A DNA stretch of 64,000 nucleotides from Theropithecus gelada (lineage: Eukaryota > Chordata > Mammalia > Primates > Cercopithecidae): the NCBI RefSeq assembly GCF_003255815.1, contig NC_037672.1:107894686-107958685 (forward strand), read 5' to 3'. Below the pieces are notes generated by a model. That model saw only the letters and a list, made by a program, of their open reading frames with translations, searched no databases and was not told the origin of the DNA. Position numbers and translations under genes: made by a program. The stretch's first letter is position 1. Every line of letters starts with the position of its first letter. Shown one piece after another: positions 45,091 through 56,334 of the stretch.

Positions 45091-46182
45091 TATTGGGAGA
45101 ACCTGCTCCTGCTGTTTAACATGGGTTCTTTCCTATTTCCTAAGTGTCTCAGCTGGTTTGAGAAATAAAGGGAAAGACCACAAGAGAGAGAAATTTAAAG
45201 CTGGGTGTCGGGGGGAGACGTCACATGTCGCCAGGATCCGTGATATTCCCCGAGCCGTAAAACCAGCAAGTTTTTATTAGCAATTTTCAAAAGGGGAGGG
45301 AGTGCACAAATAGAGTGTGAGTCACAGAGATCACATGCTTCACAAGGTAATAAAATACCACAAAGCAAATGGAGGCAGGGCGAGATCACAGGACCACTGG
45401 ATGAGGTGAAATTAAAATTGTTAATGAAGTTTCCGCAGGCCTTGTCGATAACATCTTATCAGGAAACAGCGTTTGAGAGCAGATAACCTGTCTGACCAAA
45501 ATTTATTAGGTGGGAATTTTCCTCCTCCTAATAAGCCTGGGAGCGCTACAGGAGGCCGGGGCTTATTTCATCCCTTCGGCTTTGACCATAAAAGACGATA
45601 GGATGCCTTAAAAGGGGCCGTCTATAAGCCTATCTTCAAGGTGCATTCTCTTTCTCAGGAATGTTCCCTGTTGAGAAAAAGAATTCAGCAATATTTCTCC
45701 TATTTGCTTATGAAAGAGGAGAAATATAGCTCTGTTCTGTCCAGCTCACTGGCGGCCAGTTCAAAGTTACCTCTCTTGTTCCCTGAACATCGATGGCTGT
45801 TATCCTGTTCTTTTTTTTAAGATGCCCAGATTTCATATTGTTCAAACACACATGCTCTACAAACAATTTGTGCAGTTGACACAATCATCACAGGGTCCTG
45901 AGGTGACATTCATCCTCCTCAGTTTACAAAGAAGATGACAGGATTAAGAGATTAAAGTAAAGACAGGCATAGGAAATCACAAGGATATTGATTGGGGAAG
46001 TGATAAGTGTCCATGAAATCTTCACAATTTATGTTCAGAGATTACAGTAAAGACAGGTGTAAGAAATTATAAAAGTATTAATTTGGGGAACTGATAAATG
46101 TCCATGAAATCTTCACAATGTATGTTCTTCTGCCGCGGCTTCAGCCGGTCCCTCCGTTCAGGGTCCCTGACTTCCCTCCACA
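45091..46182 (+). mobile_element. Solo ERVK-type LTR, 1.1 kb, 6-bp target duplication
   Basis: The hexamer ggtact flanks it at 45085-45090 and 46183-46188, the spacing typical of class II (ERVK) insertions. The left end reads ta- (expected tg-, one change) and the right end ccctccaca. The 3' part has two tandem ~90-base units (45952-46037 and 46038-46127) sharing 'taaagacaggyrtargaaat' and 'tgtccatgaaatcttcacaa'. The text 'tcagccggtccctccgttcagggtccctgac' at the end is characteristic of an LTR that I remember but cannot name securely. No internal viral genes remain. Confidence 0.87.
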
Positions 46183-46495
46183 GGTACTGAGAATATTATT
46201 AAACTGAAGAAAAGTATTATTGAAAGGAATGAAATGGAGGGGAAATCCCAAAAAGTAGTTTTTATTTAGTCATAGGATACTATTGCCAAATAGAGCTTGA
46301 AATTCTTTAATGGGAAATGGGGAGGAATTTGAGGTTTTGAGAGTATCATGATTCAATTGCTCCATGAGGATGATTCCTTACCACACAACTCTATTATGCC
46401 TGTATTACTCCTGCAATACCTCCGCTAAACACTACTGCATGCCCTGGAAGTGTGCAAATTCAGTATGTACAACTATACATAGGCACCCTTTTAAT
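46183..46495. other. Unassigned DNA
   Basis: Nothing recognised apart from the LTR's second hexamer copy. Confidence 0.45.
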
Positions 46496-46499
46496 TCTG

Positions 46500-46625
46500 C
46501 ATTTAATAGGTTGATAGAAGAAATTGAGGCTCAGAAAAATAATGGAACTGCCCACGACCACACAGTTGATGGAACTGGAATTTGAGGCTTGTAGTTTTGA
46601 TTCCAAAACTAAAATCATTTCCACT
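46500..46625 (-). mobile_element. MIR SINE relic, minus strand
   Basis: 'agaagaaattgaggctcagaaaaataatggaactgcccacgaccacacagttgatgg' is antisense MIR. Confidence 0.75.
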
Positions 46626-47224
46626 ACAACTTTCTATACCAAACCTTCCCCCATCCTACCACTGGCAGCCCCACAAAATTAAAAAAAAAAATCCCCTCAG
46701 CTGTTTTTTGCTCCCTTTTTCTAACTGTATAGATCTTATTCTGAATCCTGAGAAATAATCAGACAGTAGTAAATTTGATCTCCAGTTGAAGATCAAACTT
46801 ACAATCTTGGTTTTTCTTCATATACATGTCACAGTAGAAATATTGTGCAGTTTTACATAATAATAGAAGATTCTGAAAGTTTTTTTTATCTAATCTAATT
46901 TCAAGGAAACTCAGTCAGCAAATGTTCTGGTAATGCAAATAGTCTCAACCCATGTCCTTTAGGCATGGAAATGGTTCTGGGTTAAATGTGACTATTCTGC
47001 TTAGTAGATCATTTAACAAATCTTAAAAAATCACTTCATCTTTACTTACATATGCATTACAATACAATCACCATGTTGAAGATGAACTAATCTCTTGTCA
47101 AAGTTTACAATTTGAAACTGTGACCCCAAACATACCCAGCCCATGTTTCTGACCTTTCTCATCAATATTTCCCTCCTCATTCTTGGCTGTTTCAACTCTG
47201 TGCCACAGGTTTCTCTGCTTAAAA
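46626..47224. other. Unassigned DNA
   Basis: No gene or named repeat seen. Confidence 0.45.
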
Positions 47225-47400
47225 TGTTCATCTCTATATATCCAAATTCTACTCATTCTTTAAACCCCAATAAAAATTCCATTTTCTGATGAAGTCTTTG
47301 TTCATCAATTGCTCATCCTCACCCTGCTAAATTTTCTTTCCTCTGACAATCTCATAACTCTTTTTATCTGAATCACTTCTAGTGATGTCGAGTCACATTT
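47225..47400. mobile_element. Possible L2 3'-end relic
   Basis: 'aaattctactcattctttaaaccccaataaaaattcc ... tgatgaagtctttg' and 'ctcataactctttttatctgaatc' resemble L2 3' text. Confidence 0.4.
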
Positions 47401-47404
47401 TAAT

Positions 47405-47467
47405 TAGTTATTTTCATTTTTTAATTTATATACCTTTAAGGAGTACAAGTGCAATTTTGTTACATGG
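47405..47467 (-). mobile_element. Old L1 3' end, first part
   Basis: 'tttataccttt-aaggagtacaagtgcaattttgttacatgg' is antisense L1 3'-end text. It continues at 47920 beyond an inserted LTR. Confidence 0.6.
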
Positions 47468-47914
47468 TGTATTAGGGTTCTCTAGAAGGACAGAACTAAT
47501 AGGACATATGTATATATAAAGGGGAATTTATTAAGGAATATTGACTTACACGGTCACAAGGTGAGGTCCCACAATAGACCATCTGCAAGCTGAGGAGCAA
47601 GGAAGCCAGTCCGAGTCCCAAAGCTCAAGAACTTGGAGTCTGATGTTCGAGGGCAGAAGCTTCCAGAGTGGGAGAAAGATGTAGGCTGGGAAACTAAGCC
47701 AGTTTAGTATTTTCACGTTCTTCTGCCTGCTTGTATTCTGGTCACGCTGGCAGCTGATTAGTTGGTGCCCATCCAGATTGAGGGTGGGTCTGCTTTTCCC
47801 AGTTCACTGACTCAAATGTTAATCTCCTTTGGCAACCCCCTCACAGACATACCCAGGAACAATACTTTGCACTCTTCAATCCAATCAAGTTGACGCTCAA
47901 TATTAACCATCACG
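47468..47914 (-). mobile_element. MLT2A-type ERVL LTR, minus strand
   Basis: tgtattagggttctctagaa ... tattaaccatcac is the antisense of the MLT2 (ERVL) LTR, about 447 bp. Flanking pentamers catgg (47463-47467) and catcg (47915-47919) are a 5-bp target duplication with one change, the ERVL size. The L1 text is continuous across it. Confidence 0.85.
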
Positions 47915-47919
47915 CATCG

Positions 47920-48110
47920 ATATATTCCCCAGTGAAGTCTGGGTTTTTAGAGGGTCCATCACCTGAATAATGCACATTGTATCCAAAAGGTGATTTCTCA
48001 TCTCCCACCCTCCCCAAACCTCCCACCCTCCCCAAACCTGACCCTTCTGAGTCACCAATGTCTGTCATTCCACACTCTACGTCCATATGTGTACATTATT
48101 TTACATTTTA
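47920..48110 (-). mobile_element. Old L1 3' end, second part
   Basis: 'gtgaagtctgggtttttagagggtccatcacctgaataatgcacattgtatcc' continues the antisense L1. 48001-48039 holds an exact small tandem duplication of ctcccaccctccccaaac. Confidence 0.7.
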
Positions 48111-48116
48111 ATTATT

Positions 48117-48250
48117 AATGTATAGTCATGCACCACGTGATGCTTCCGTAAACAATGAACCTCATATACCAGGGTCCTGATAGTCCTGAGGTACTGCACT
48201 GTCCCTTATGGTTTTTTTTACACCCAGGTCAGGGCTGTGGTGCAGGTATA
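48117..48250. mobile_element. Possible Tigger-like relic
   Basis: 'gtatagtcatgcaccacgtgatgcttccgtaaacaatgaacctcatatac' resembles the end of a Tigger-group element. Weak. Confidence 0.4.
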
Positions 48251-48539
48251 AATAAGGGACATAGTATTAAGGTGTTTATGAATAAGAGTTTGAAACAGAG
48301 TTTGATAGAACAGAAATTGATCAGAGGCTTTTCTTTTTCAAAACTAAGGCTAAACATCCTAGGGGAATTACCACGTATGTCACAAAGCTTTAAATTTGCT
48401 GCCTAATATTAGCAGTATACCATAAGTTCTTGAGTTCTTGTAAAGAATAAAATTATGCTTGCTTCTTTAATTCCATTCTATAACTCAGACTCTTACTTTG
48501 TCAATCTACACATGCCTACAATTAGAATGAATAAATAAT

Positions 48540-49065
48540 AAAAATAGTAAACATTCAACGTAGCACTATTACGCACCAGGCTGAGGTCTGACCATTTTAC
48601 TAAACAATGCAATTAATACTCACAACAACACTGAGAGGTAGGTATTATTTTTTCTTTTCTTTTTATCTTGTTGCTAGGCTGGAGTGCAATGGCACCATCT
48701 GGGCTCACCGCAACCTCCGCCTCCCGGGTTCAAGCAATTCTCCTGCTTCAGCTTCCCGAGTAGCTGGGATTACAGGCATGTGCTCCCACGCCCGGCTAAT
48801 TTTGTATTTTTAGTAGAGACGGATTTCTCCATGTTGGTCAGGCTGGTCTGGAACTCCGGATCTCATGTGATCCGCCTGCCTCTGCCTCCCAAAGTGCTGG
48901 GATTACAGGCGTGAGCCACCGCGCCGGGCGGAGGTAAGTACTATTATCACCATTTTACAAATGAGAACCTGAGGCCCAGAGAGGTTAAATAACTTGCCTA
49001 ATGTTACACAGTTAATACTTGTCAAAGCTAGAATTTAGAGTCAGGTAGTCCTAGTTAACTCCCTA
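48540..49065 (-). mobile_element. MIR SINE split by an Alu, minus strand
   Basis: The MIR text before the Alu ('ttaatactcacaacaacactgagaggtagg') and after it ('accattttacaaatgagaacctgaggcccagagaggttaaataacttgcc') forms one antisense MIR. Confidence 0.85.
48650..48930 (-). mobile_element. Alu SINE nested in MIR
   Basis: A minus-strand Alu with a degenerate tail (ttttttcttttctttttatc). The host repeat gaggtaggtattatt at 48635-48649 reappears as gaggtaagtactatt at 48931-48945. Confidence 0.95.
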
Positions 49066-49172
49066 GTCAGCTTTTTCAATCATACTGGATTTGAAGTCCT
49101 TCAGAAACAAAAGCAACTGAAAACAGGTAATCGAACGACTCCGACTTCTGCTGTAAACATAAAAGCAGAAAA

Positions 49173-49492
49173 CCTTTGGCGTGGCACAGCGGCTCGCGCT
49201 TTGGGAGGCCGAGACGGGCGGATCACTTGAGGTCAGGAGTTTGAGAGCAGTCTGGCCAACGTGGTGAAACCCTGTCTCTACTAAAAATACAAAAATTAGC
49301 CAGGCGTGGCGGCGCAAGCCTGTAGTCCCAGCTACTTGGGAGGCTGAGGTGGGAGAAATTGCTTCAGCCCGGGAGGCGGAGCTTGCAGTGAGCCGAGATC
49401 GCTCCATTGCACTCCAGCCTAGGCGGTGACAGAGCGAGACTCCTCCTCACACACACAAAAAAACAAACAAAACAAAACAAAACAAAAACCAG
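49173..49492 (+). mobile_element. Alu SINE, plus strand
   Basis: 'ggcgtggcacagcggctcgcgctttgggaggccgag': the usual 'ctgtaatcccagca' block is deleted. The right arm ends in a CA/CAAAA-rich tail. Flanks 'cagaaaaccttt' and 'cagaaaactttc' are a probable target duplication. Confidence 0.94.
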
Positions 49493-49799
49493 AAAACTTT
49501 CGTCATATGAGGTTTTCTATTCATTGCTGCTTTATGAACTGAATCACTCATTTGAGCCAAAGAACCTGCCACTATTTAAGGTGAATTCTAATATAAAGTG
49601 GGACAATATATTTTATTCTCACATATGTGATAGTTACCATTTTATCATTTCAGTAATGTGACTTCTTCATCCCAAGCATTGCTTGTTAGCGAATGGATAT
49701 GAAAATGTGTAAGGAAAATCCCCGAACCTCTGAATCTGTAAAATGCAGTGTGGAACATATCATCAAAATGAAATATGTCCGTACGACCAAAGATAGCCG

Positions 49800-49935
49800 T
49801 TAACTTATGATTTTTTTACTTTCTGATGGGTTTTTCAGGGTATTAAATGCATTTTCAACTTATGATAGTTTTTTATTTGCAATGGGTTTATTGGGATGTA
49901 GCCCCACTGTAAGTCAAGGCACATCTGTATAATTA
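49800..49935. mobile_element. DNA-transposon relic (Tigger/MER8-like)
   Basis: 'taaatgcattttcaacttatgatag', 'caatgggtttattgggatgtagccccactgtaagtcaagg' resembles a Tigger-group end. Weak. Confidence 0.4.
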
Positions 49936-49984
49936 TTTTGTTATAAATATGTAAATACCAGAATGTGGATGACCATATAGCTAA

Positions 49985-50195
49985 ATAATATTAACCTTTA
50001 TTGAGTGTTTACCAGGGGCCACATTCTGTACTAAATGTTCTGATTGTGTCATCTCACCCGATTCTCATGATATCGTGATGAGATCAGTCTTGCTACTACT
50101 ACCCTGATTTTAGAAATGAGGTAACTGAGACTTGAAGACATTAACTTGTGTATATGAAGTTTCCCAGGAGATAAGCAGTGGGGACCAGGATCTGA
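49985..50195 (-). mobile_element. MIR SINE, minus strand
   Basis: 'tttattgagtgtttaccagg', 'ctcacccgattctcatgatatc', 'gattttagaaatgaggtaactgagacttgaag' is antisense MIR. Confidence 0.75.
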
Positions 50196-51932
50196 GTATG
50201 TGTGGCCCACAGCTCAGCAACGTAATGATGCAAAACCATGGCAAACAGTCCAATCCAAAATGAGAACATGAAACTATGTCCCTGGTGGTCCTCAATCTCT
50301 CTCTCTGTCCGAATTGCTTGTGAAGCAGTACAAACCAAACAATAACGTTCATGCAAGTCTGTCTATTTTTGTAGATTCTTATTCTTTAGGACTGGGGTGA
50401 TATCCAGGCTTCTAGAATTTTAAATTTTAACAAAGGTGATTCTGATGCACAATCAGAATGAAGAACCACTACATTCTGTACACTCTGCATAGTTTCTGAA
50501 GAGATGTGGAAACATTTCTTTTCAATTACATGAATGATACGTGAAATTTTCATTGAAAGATTCAAACAATATAGAAGTATACAGAGAAAAACAAATATAA
50601 ATGCATTTCCGTTCTATCACATGCTTTGTTCTATTTCAGGTATTTCTGGTTCGCACTCTTACTAATGCACTGATTACATCAGTTCTTTTGATGTAAGGGT
50701 CAGATTAAAATGTAAGATGAGATTTCTGCCAAAACAGATTGCACATTTCTATTGGTGGATTTTGTATTGTTGTGTACCTTGTCCTCCATAAATCAATGTC
50801 ATTATCTTTCATATTCAAAAGTTCCTGCTGATTGTGCAGGTGCACACACAAGGCTGTGGAGTCGGCCGTGTGACTCACAGTAGGTGCCTTCATAATTTGT
50901 TCCCTGCTTAGTCATTCTTGGCAGGAGGTGTCACTGTTTGCAGCTCTGCCTCTTTTCCCCATGGACTACATGGCCATTTGGCTTAAAACAATTCACCTTT
51001 TATCTGACTGCTATAAGATATCTTGATCCATCTGCCCAGGCATCTCCTAGCCTTTCCTGCTGAGGAGTTCATTTTGATTTTTCTGGAACTTATGTTCTTT
51101 CCTAATCCTGGGACTGGGGATAAAGAGAATAGGGTTCATTGACAAAGTCACCCACAGGGGATCCTGACTGTACTGGAGCCTAATTCAGGCAGCTGCCTGC
51201 CATACCGTCTTCCTTGCAAGATTTCCCCAGCACTGTGGGGAAGGGAGTGAACCAACTTAGAGAATGCAGCCAGCTTAGAGACTGATCCTGTGAGGGTTCA
51301 AGAACAGCCAGTTGATCACTACTGACCTACTAGTTCATCCGAGTTCAGTAGATTTTGGTCTTTTATAATTATTTCATTCAACTCTGAAGAAGGTTCTTTG
51401 GAACAATTTTATAGTGCCTCTTTAATCAGTAAGATCTGATCAACAAAACAAACCTTGTTAAGTCATTACAAGAAGCCATGAAGATACCGAGCAGTGCTAT
51501 TATCTCCAAAATAAGGTAGAAAAGCAGAATAAGGGAGAATTTCCATACCCCATCCAGAGTCTCACAGTACACAGATCTTTCATGCGCCTCTCCAGATCCA
51601 GTCTCTACCCTTCTTCACCTGCTCTGTGCCCTTGGAGTCTTATCTGTAGGGGCTATGTCATTGCTTCCAGATAGGCGTAGTACATGGGGACCAGTGGCAG
51701 GAGATCAGCAGGAAGAAGGACAGTAAAGTTGAAGTACTTATTTCCTTGGGTCCCTCTTTTTGGGGTCACAGGGAAAAGCTGGATCCATAAACTAAAGATT
51801 CAGTGCTAGGTAGGTGGCTCTGTCTACACAGCCCTTTTTTCTTTAAAATTTCTCCAGCTGTTCCCTCTTCTCTCCCTTTCAGTCTTTGATGAATAGCTGA
51901 GTCCTGCTGCTACCAGCACTATGGTGTTGCGC
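50196..51932. other. Unassigned DNA
   Basis: No gene. 50415-50475 ('gtgattctgatgcacaatcagaatgaagaaccac') may be a MER5 end. The rest shows no family that I recognise. Confidence 0.45.
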
Positions 51933-52638
51933 TGATGTGGTTTGTCTCTGTGTCCCCACCCAACTCTCATGTCAAATTGTAATCCCCATTATTGAAGGAG
52001 AGGCCTGGTGGGAGGTGATTGGATCATGGGGGCGGATTTCCCCCTTGTTATTCTTGTGATAGTGAGTGAGTTTGCATGAGATCTGGTTGTTTAAAAGTGT
52101 GTAGCCAGCCAGGTGCGGTGGCTCACTCCTGTGTGAGCACTTTGGGAGGCCAAGGCGGGTGGATCAAGAGGTCAAGAGATCAAGACCATCCTGGCCAGCA
52201 TGGTGAAATCCTGTCTCTACTAAAAATACAAAAATTATCTGGGAACTGGGTGTGGTGGCACATGCCTGTAGTCCCAGCTTCTCAGGAGGCCGAAGCAGGA
52301 GAATCACCTGAACCTGGGAGGCGGAGGTTGCAGTGAGCCGAGATAGCACTACTGTACTCCAGCCTGGTGATAGAGCAAGACTCCATCTCAAAGCAAACAA
52401 ACAAACAAACAAAAAAGTGTGTAGCATCTCCGCCTTTGCTCTCCCTTCCTCCTGCTCCAGCCATGCAGGACATGCTGGCTTCCCCTTTGCCTTCCACCGT
52501 GATTGTAAGTTTCCTGAGGCTTCCCTAGTCATGCTTCCTGTACAGCCTGAAGAACTGTGAACCAATTAAACTTCTTTTCCTTATGAATTACCTAGTCTCA
52601 GGTAGTTCTTTATAGCAGTGTGAGAATGGACTCATACA
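51933..52638 (+). mobile_element. MaLR LTR (MST/THE1-type) split by an Alu
   Basis: Starts tgatgtggtttgtctctgtg and ends agaatggactcataca. The body has 'ggtgggaggtgattggatcatgggggcgg' and 'gtgatagtgagtgagtttgcatgagatctgg', then the Alu, then 'ccttccaccgtgattgtaag' and 'gaaccaattaaacttcttttcc' (polyadenylation region). No internal retroviral sequence. The LTR alone is about 400 bp without the Alu. Confidence 0.9.
52106..52412 (+). mobile_element. Alu SINE nested in MaLR LTR, 13-bp target duplication
   Basis: A plus-strand Alu with a short left-arm deletion ('ctcctgtgtgagcactttggg') and a (CAAA)n tail. The direct repeat aaaagtgtgtagc is at 52093-52105 and 52413-52425. Confidence 0.97.
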
Positions 52639-53154
52639 TGTGCTCTTCCTAGTAATTTTTCCACATACTGTCCATGCCTTTATATATCATCCCTTTAAAT
52701 TGCCTTATTTCAGTGTGACATCTTATTTTGCTGGCACCCACATAAAGCAGGTAGAGGACATCTCTGTAATTCTCCAAAATAGCACAATGCCTAGAAGCAC
52801 ACTAGCATTTTGGATTATATAAAGTAGGTAGCCCTGAAAGATGAGTACAGCAATATTCTCTCTCTATGATTTCCAGAAAGACATGTTAATGGGGCTTTCA
52901 CATGCTCTAGATTTCCAACAACACCTGAAGGAACCTTCGCCCTCATAGATACCAACCCCATTCTCTTTATTGCCTCCTCCAATCTCCTCATTCATTTACA
53001 CCAACTACCTAATTATCTTAGCTATGTATTCATTCTGAAACTTAGTCCAAATATTTTAGTAACTATCCATTAGTCAATTGCCAACATAAAAAATATAGAG
53101 AGATGAATCTTAAGGTAAAAAGGTTTTATTTGGGAATTATACATAAGAAGGATT
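52639..53154. other. Unassigned DNA
   Basis: No gene or named repeat seen. Confidence 0.45.
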
Positions 53155-53419
53155 GGCCGGGCGTGGTGTCTCATGCCTGTAATCTCAGCACTTTGGGAGG
53201 CCGAGGCGGGCAGATCACCTGAGGTCAGGAGTTCAACACCAGCCTGGCCAACATGGTATAACCCTATCTTTACTAAAAATACAAAAATTAGTCGGGTATG
53301 GTGGCGGGCGCCTGTAATCCCAGCAGGGATTACAGCAGGGATTTGAGAGGCTGAGGCAGGAGGATCTCTTGAACCTGGGAGGTGGAGGTTGCAGTGAGCC
53401 GAGATTAAAAAAAAAAAAA
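53155..53419 (+). mobile_element. Alu lacking the 3' end of the right arm but with an A-tail
   Basis: 'ggccgggcgtggtgtctcatgcc' to 'gcagtgagccgagatt', then directly A13. The final ~50 bases of the right arm are missing, and 'cagcagggattacagcagggattt' is a small internal duplication. Flanks aagaaggatt and aagaaagatt are a probable target duplication. Confidence 0.93.
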
Positions 53420-53937
53420 GAAGAAGAAAGATTGCAATCTGGTACATACCTACAGACTAGGGTGGCCTTTGGTATGTCTGAGAAACAAGAAAAGAATAGA
53501 ATTGATTGGGGAAAGAGAAGGTTACACAAGTTGTTTTGAAAAAAAGCTTATTGACACTGGGAGTGTCTTACAAGAATTGGCTGAGCATGACTGTGTAGCA
53601 AGCAATGTGCTATTCTAATATTGGATATTATTTTAACAAGACTATAAGGTAGTTTTTCCATTGGATTAAAAACATACAAAGCAAATTATTTGTATTGGTA
53701 GATACTATATGCCTATATGTGTACTTAGATAAATTTATGTATATTAATAAGCAAAATATAATATTAGAACATTTTTTAAACCATATTTTAAGAAGTGCAT
53801 TTTTTGTCATTGAAAAATGTCAAAGAACAAAATAAGACACATGTCTATAACCTCACCTGGATTCATTAAGCAGTAACTTTTATGCCATACCTGATATCTC
53901 TTCCCCTGTTTCCTCCAACCCCCTCGCTCTCTCTCCA

Positions 53938-53985
53938 TATGTGCACATGCGCGCGCGTGCGCGCGAGCACACACACACAGACACA
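53938..53985. repeat. Alternating purine-pyrimidine tract (GC/CA), Z-DNA-prone
   Basis: gtgcacatgcgcgcgcgtgc then gcgcgagcacacacacacag: almost unbroken Pu-Py alternation, with CpG-rich GC steps in otherwise AT-rich DNA. Confidence 0.9.
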
Positions 53986-54139
53986 GACATATACACAGAA
54001 ATTCCCTTTTCTCAACCATCCAAAAATGAGGCTGCAGACATCAGGGCACTTCATTCCTAAGTGCTTCAGCTCTCAAGAACAGGACATTCTTCTACAGAAC
54101 CACAGTATCAGTACCACACCTTAGGAAATCATCATTACT

Positions 54140-54297
54140 AGCCGGGCATGGTGGCACATGCCTGTAATCCCAGCTACTCGGAAGGCTGAGGAAGGAGAAT
54201 CAGTTGAACCCGGGAGATGAAGGTGAGCTGAGATTGCGCCATTGCATTCCAGCCTGGTCAACAAGAGCGAAACTCCATCTCAAAAAAAAAAAAAAGA
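54140..54297 (+). mobile_element. Right Alu monomer / 5'-truncated Alu, plus strand
   Basis: 'gccgggcatggtggcacatgcctgtaatcccagctactcgg' starts with right-arm text and runs to an A-tail (54282-54294). No left arm. Confidence 0.9.
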
Positions 54298-54810
54298 AAA
54301 TTGTTACTTCAATAGCAGCATCCAACACACAGTCCATACCCAAGTTTCCTCGATTGTTCCATTATGTCCTTTATTGTTAGATTTATTTTTCAATCCAGGA
54401 TCCAATCAAGGTTGATATATTGCACTTGGCTGCTGTATATGTTCAGGCTCCTCATATTTTGATTAGTACCATTGCGTCTCTGGTTTATAACATTAAAGTC
54501 TTCGAAGAGATTTGCAGAACACCCCATATTCAGGATTTTTTTCCTTATGGTTAGGCTCAAGTTTAACATTTCTGGTAAGAACACCTTGTAGGTGATGCTA
54601 TTTCCCTCCCACTGCATAAGTTCAGGAGGCAGGACGTCAGGCTATTCCACTAGCGGCAATGTCAAGCTCAACCACTTGGATAAAATGGCGAACTCTCTAT
54701 CATAAAGATGTATTTTGTCCCTTTGCAAATAATAAGTTTTCTGTGGGCTGATACTTTAAAACTGCAAGAGTGTTCTGTTCCCCCAGAACTTTTAACCTAA
54801 TGATTTAAGC

Positions 54811-54860
<50 letters not shown>

Positions 54861-54862
54861 GC
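54811..54862. repeat. (TATC)n tetranucleotide STR
   Basis: About twelve clean TCTA/TATC units. They sit between a FLAM tail and its target duplication, so the STR grew in the SINE tail. Likely length-polymorphic. Confidence 0.97.
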
Positions 54863-55026
54863 ATACATATATTTTTTGAGACAGTGTTTCACTCTGTTGC
54901 CCAGGCTGGAGTGCAGTGGCACATCATAGCTCTCTGCAGCCTCAAACTCCTGGGCTCAAGTGATCTTCTCTTTTTGGCTTCCCAAAGCACTGGGATTACA
55001 GGTGTGAGCCACTGTACCCAGCCCTG
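54863..55026 (-). mobile_element. Left Alu monomer (FLAM-type), minus strand
   Basis: 'tttttgagacagtgtttcactctgttgcccagg' passes straight to 'ccaaagcactgggattacaggtgtgagccactgtacccagcc' in about 150 bases, that is, one monomer. The direct repeat agcatctat lies at 54808-54816 and 55027-55035. Confidence 0.88.
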
Positions 55027-55152
55027 AGCATCTATTTTTAATGACTCAAATCAAGTTTTACGTTGGAGGTTAAAAAATAATTTTCTCATTCTATCAGTCC
55101 TTCTACATTTATTACTGGATGAAATAAATATGCTTTAATGAACACTGGATAA

Positions 55153-55251
55153 CCAGCCAGGTGTGGTGACTCATACCTGTAATCCCAGTACTTTGGGAGG
55201 CCAAGGCAGGAGGATCACTTGAGACCAGGAGTTTGAGACCAGCCTCCGATC
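55153..55251 (+). mobile_element. Alu left-arm fragment, plus strand
   Basis: 'agccaggtgtggtgactcatacctgtaatcccag ... gagtttgagaccagcctcc', then a CT-rich tract (tctctgtctctctctctg). A FLAM or truncated Alu. Confidence 0.88.
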
Positions 55252-55299
55252 TCTGTCTCTCTCTCTGTATCTCTCTATATAATTAAATTTAAAAGTAAA

Positions 55300-56035
55300 C
55301 ACTGAACGAAATGACAAAATTTCATCAACTAAAGCAAAGTGATACAAATTTTATCACCAGGCCTTAGTACTTATGAAATTCTGATCTCCAGTTGTTCAAC
55401 TAGTCTCTCCAAGTTCAAAGGTAGATAATGGTGTCCAAAAGCACCTGGGATACCTCAGGATTTCAGCTGATTTCCAACTACACCACATCCTGAGCCAATC
55501 ACCTAAGCCAAGTACTTTCACACATCAGTTTGAGTGTTACCACCTTTAGGAAGCCAGTTCTCATTAGTCCCAGGTGGAGACAATTGCTCTCATTTGTGCC
55601 CAAGCCATCCACAAAGCTCCATCAGGGCATCTCTGACACTTCATTGCACATAATTACTGTTGAGTTTACTTCCCTCCTCTGGAGAAGCCAAGGGAGAATA
55701 AGAATCTTGTCTTACTGGTTTTCTCACCCATAGCATTTAGGACGATGTTTAATTGACATTGAGTTCACAGACATAATCTATATCATCTAAAAAAAAAAAA
55801 CCCTGAGAGTTAAGTGGGACATATATCATTTGTTTTGTTTTCTGCAGAGAAAAATTCAGAGAGGTTATTTTCAGAGGTCTGATTTTGCAACTACCCAAGA
55901 ATAAATTCCAGTGATGCTCATCCAGTAGTTTTAGGGATTTCCAGGAATAGGAAAACAATCCAAATGTTCTGTCATAAAATGCCTTGCTCATTTCTCCAAA
56001 CCTCCCCATCTTGAATATTCTTTCCATTTTTCTAA
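55300..56035. other. Unassigned DNA
   Basis: No gene or named repeat seen. Confidence 0.45.
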
Positions 56036-56037
56036 TT

Positions 56038-56334
56038 TTTTTTTTTTTTTTTAGACTGAGTTTCGCTCTTGTCTCTGAGGCTGGAGTGCAATAGTGTGAT
56101 CTCCGCTTACTGCAACCTTCACCTCCCGCGTTCATGCCATTCTGCTGCCTCAGCCTCCCGAGTAGCTGGGATTACAGGCATGCACCACCACACCTGGCTA
56201 ATTTTTGTATTTTTAGCAGGGACGGGGTTTCACCATGTTGGCCAGGCAGGTCTCGAACTCCTGACCTCAGGTGATCTGCTTGCCTTGGCCTCCCAAAGTG
56301 CTGAGATTACAGGCGTGAGTCACTGTGCCCGGCC
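56038..56334 (-). mobile_element. Alu SINE, minus strand
   Basis: T15 tract to 'cactgtgcccggcc'. Flanks tttttctaatt and tttttctgatt are a probable target duplication. Confidence 0.95.

Larger units (their letters stand above)
53820..54807. mobile_element. Old L1M-type LINE relic, interrupted
   Basis: Text such as 'ccatacccaagtttcctcgattgttccattatgtcctttattg', 'caatccaggatccaatcaagg', 'gtgatgctatttccctcccactgcataagttcaggaggc' matches a widespread old L1M segment. It is interrupted by a right Alu monomer (54140-54297) and continues after the STR/FLAM insertion at 55036-55140 ('tcattctatcagtccttctacatttatta'). Confidence 0.6.

Noticed and set aside
54811..54862. CRISPR-like regular repeats (also other arrays)
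   Set aside because: Simple STR with no spacers; host is a primate.
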